Source: Acidobacteriaceae bacterium | GTDB taxonomy: Bacteria; Acidobacteriota; Terriglobia; Terriglobales; Acidobacteriaceae | DNA length: 6,403 nt | Reading direction: 5' to 3' | Assembly (NCBI GenBank): GCA_003162255.1 | Contig: PMMJ01000526.1 | Coordinates: 1-6,403, forward strand | In this document: in pieces, positions 4,935 to 6,403 of the stretch | How the letters are laid out: every line of letters begins with the position of its first letter | How positions within the stretch are numbered: position 1 is the first letter of the stretch | Notes under the pieces: generated by a model | The model's input: only the letters and a program-made list of their open reading frames with translations | Told to the model about the DNA's origin: nothing | Databases searched by the model: none | Position numbers and translations under genes: made by a program

Positions 4935-6403
4935 GTGTCATCTGAAGCGAACAAGGAACGGGATCGAGCACTGGGGATGGGCGCGCGGATCACGCGCCGG
5001 GATTTTCTAAACGGAGTCGCACTGACGACGGGAGCGGCCGCCATTCATGGCCTCGTCCCTCCTGAAATGTGGGCGGCCGCAGCCGCCGATCTGGAAGGGC
5101 AGCACGTTCCCGCGCAAAGTGTCCCAGGTTACTATCCTCCGGGCAAGACCGGCCTGCGCGGAAGTCACGCCGGGTCGTTCGAAACCATGCACAAACTCCG
5201 CGACGGCGCCTTCTGGGACGATGCTCCCAAGGCCGTGGACACTGGCGAATCCTATGATCTGGTGATCGTCGGCGGAGGCATCAGCGGACTCGCCGCGGCG
5301 CACTTCTTCCGCAAGGCGGCTGGCGATAAGGCGCGCGTCCTGATTCTTGACAATCACGATGACTTCGGCGGACACGCGAAGCGCAACGAATTTCGTGCGG
5401 GCAACCGCACGATCCTCGGATTCGGCGGCACCTACTCCATCGAAAGCCCGTCGCCATACAGCGCAGTCGCGAAGGCTCTGATCGAAGAGCTTGGCATCGA
5501 TGTGCCTTCGTATCCCAAGTACGTCAACAAGGATCTCTATCGTTCGTTAGGCCTGAAGCCGCACATCTTTTTCGACAAGGAAACGTTTGGGACCGACAAG
5601 CTGGTCGCGAACGCGGTGCATACCGGAGGAGATGAGAGCGGTCTCAGCGACGAGGCCAACGAAGCGGCCTTGCGGGAGTTTCTGAAAGAAGCCCCGCTCT
5701 CGGCAAAAGCCAAGCAGGATTTTCAGCGCCTGTTGACGGAAGAGAAGGATTATTTCCCCGGTCTCAGTTCCGACGAGAAAAAGGCGCGCATGGCGCGCGT
5801 GAGCTATGCGAAATACCTGACCGGCACGATTGGCGTGAGCGACGAAATTGTGAAGTTGTTCCAGGCCTTCCCGCATCCGCTGTTCGGCGTGGGCATCGAT
5901 GCGGTCGCGGCGCAGGACGCCTGGGGCCTGGGAATGCCGGGATTTGACGGCCTCAGACTCGATCCCGCACCGGGCAAGGGGATGAACCGCGACGCCATTC
6001 GCAGCGACGAAGCGGAAAAATATTTCTTCCACTTTCCCGACGGCAACGCTTCGATCGCGCGGCTGCTGGTGCGCAAGCTGATTCCAGCGGCCATTCCGGG
6101 AAGCTCGGCCACCGACGTAGTGCTGGCGAAGGCCAATTACTCGAAGCTCGACGAGTCGTCGTCCGCGATGCGTATCCGGCTGAACAGCACGGTGGTCAAG
6201 GTAAATCACCGGGGCGATCCGGCCTCGGCGAAAGAAGTGGAAATCAGCTACTTTACCGGGAAGAGCCTCCAGACGGTGCGCGCCGCGAACTGCATTCTGG
6301 CGTGCTGGCATGTGGTGATTCCGTACATCGCGCAAGAATTGCCGGACGCGCAGAAAGAAGCGCTGGCTTCGGCGCAGAAAGTTCCGCTGCTCTACAACAA
6401 CGT
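4935..6403 (+). CDS. Tat-exported FAD-dependent oxidoreductase, spermidine dehydrogenase-like (3' end missing)
   Basis: Spermidine dehydrogenases oxidise spermidine outside the cytoplasm using FAD. The first 489 residues are present; the family is usually about 600-650 long, so the C-terminus is cut by the window edge. The start is GTG at 4935, with GGAGG 5 nt upstream, rather than ATG at 4977. It adds MSSEANKERDRALG before MGARI, as in related proteins whose pre-twin-arginine segment is charged. The Tat signal is TRRDFLNG (20-27) followed by an Ala-rich hydrophobic stretch to about residue 51. The FAD-binding Rossmann motif is VIVGGGISGL (110-119), with Asp139 in LILDNHDDFGGHAKRNEF expected to bind the ribose. 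FPHPLFGVGIDAV (312-324) and an AWG-x-PGFDGL segment are further family marks. It lies 48 bp after the PilZ gene. Family and export are solid; the exact polyamine substrate is inference, and another FAD amine oxidase is possible. Confidence 0.85.
   Translation, partial: MSSEANKERDRALGMGARITRRDFLNGVALTTGAAAIHGLVPPEMWAAAAADLEGQHVPAQSVPGYYPPGKTGLRGSHAGSFETMHKLRDGAFWDDAPKAVDTGESYDLVIVGGGISGLAAAHFFRKAAGDKARVLILDNHDDFGGHAKRNEFRAGNRTILGFGGTYSIESPSPYSAVAKALIEELGIDVPSYPKYVNKDLYRSLGLKPHIFFDKETFGTDKLVANAVHTGGDESGLSDEANEAALREFLKEAPLSAKAKQDFQRLLTEEKDYFPGLSSDEKKARMARVSYAKYLTGTIGVSDEIVKLFQAFPHPLFGVGIDAVAAQDAWGLGMPGFDGLRLDPAPGKGMNRDAIRSDEAEKYFFHFPDGNASIARLLVRKLIPAAIPGSSATDVVLAKANYSKLDESSSAMRIRLNSTVVKVNHRGDPASAKEVEISYFTGKSLQTVRAANCILACWHVVIPYIAQELPDAQKEALASAQKVPLLYNN

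Noticed and set aside
4977..4979. ATG start for the flavoprotein gene
   Set aside because: The GTG at 4935 has a well-spaced GGAGG, and the 14 additional residues resemble the charged N-terminus seen before Tat motifs in related proteins.
5547..6335. 262-residue open frame on the minus strand
   Set aside because: It overlaps the flavoprotein coding sequence, which has the Tat and FAD motifs in frame; the antisense product resembles nothing.

Overview
The window looks like a chromosomal segment from a GC-rich soil or environmental bacterium, most likely an Acidobacteriota member (Terriglobia-like). The evidence for this is protein style (the GlgC N-terminus, the PilZ protein with its NAHGCG motif) and intergenic DNA full of short palindromes and 7-bp tandem repeats, which I recall from that phylum. 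No database search was possible, so the taxonomy is an inference. There are six protein genes, two of them cut by the window ends. I see no rRNA, tRNA, CRISPR array, transposase or phage gene.

Layout. On the minus strand: the first 127 codons of glgC (1-383, ADP-glucose pyrophosphorylase) and, upstream of it on the same strand, a complete WbpA-type nucleotide-sugar dehydrogenase (616-1974). A 472-bp divergent intergenic region (1975-2446) follows, with several hairpins and direct repeats. On the plus strand: a membrane-anchored DUF218 (SanA/YdcF/ElyC-like) protein (2447-3025), a small CDGSH iron-sulfur protein (3187-3411), a protein with three PilZ-like modules (3666-4886), and the first 489 codons of a Tat-exported FAD oxidoreductase of the spermidine dehydrogenase type (4935 to the window end).

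Functional theme. The two minus-strand genes work on activated sugars: ADP-glucose for glycogen, and a UDP-sugar uronate for surface polysaccharide. The DUF218 protein and the PilZ protein fit an envelope or surface theme (the PilZ protein as a possible c-di-GMP receptor). CDGSH and the exported polyamine-oxidase-like flavoprotein are redox proteins without an obvious link to the rest. Gaps of more than 45 bp separate every gene pair, so apart from loose co-orientation there is no tight operon.

No clearly new multi-gene system is visible. The most notable signals are: a near-perfect 32-bp inverted repeat made of 7-bp units, starting 2 bp after the DUF218 stop; a second, unrelated 7-bp array touching the dehydrogenase stop codon; the triple PilZ arrangement, in which the three modules have decayed in different ways; and a ribosome-binding site folded into a hairpin before the GTG start of the flavoprotein gene.
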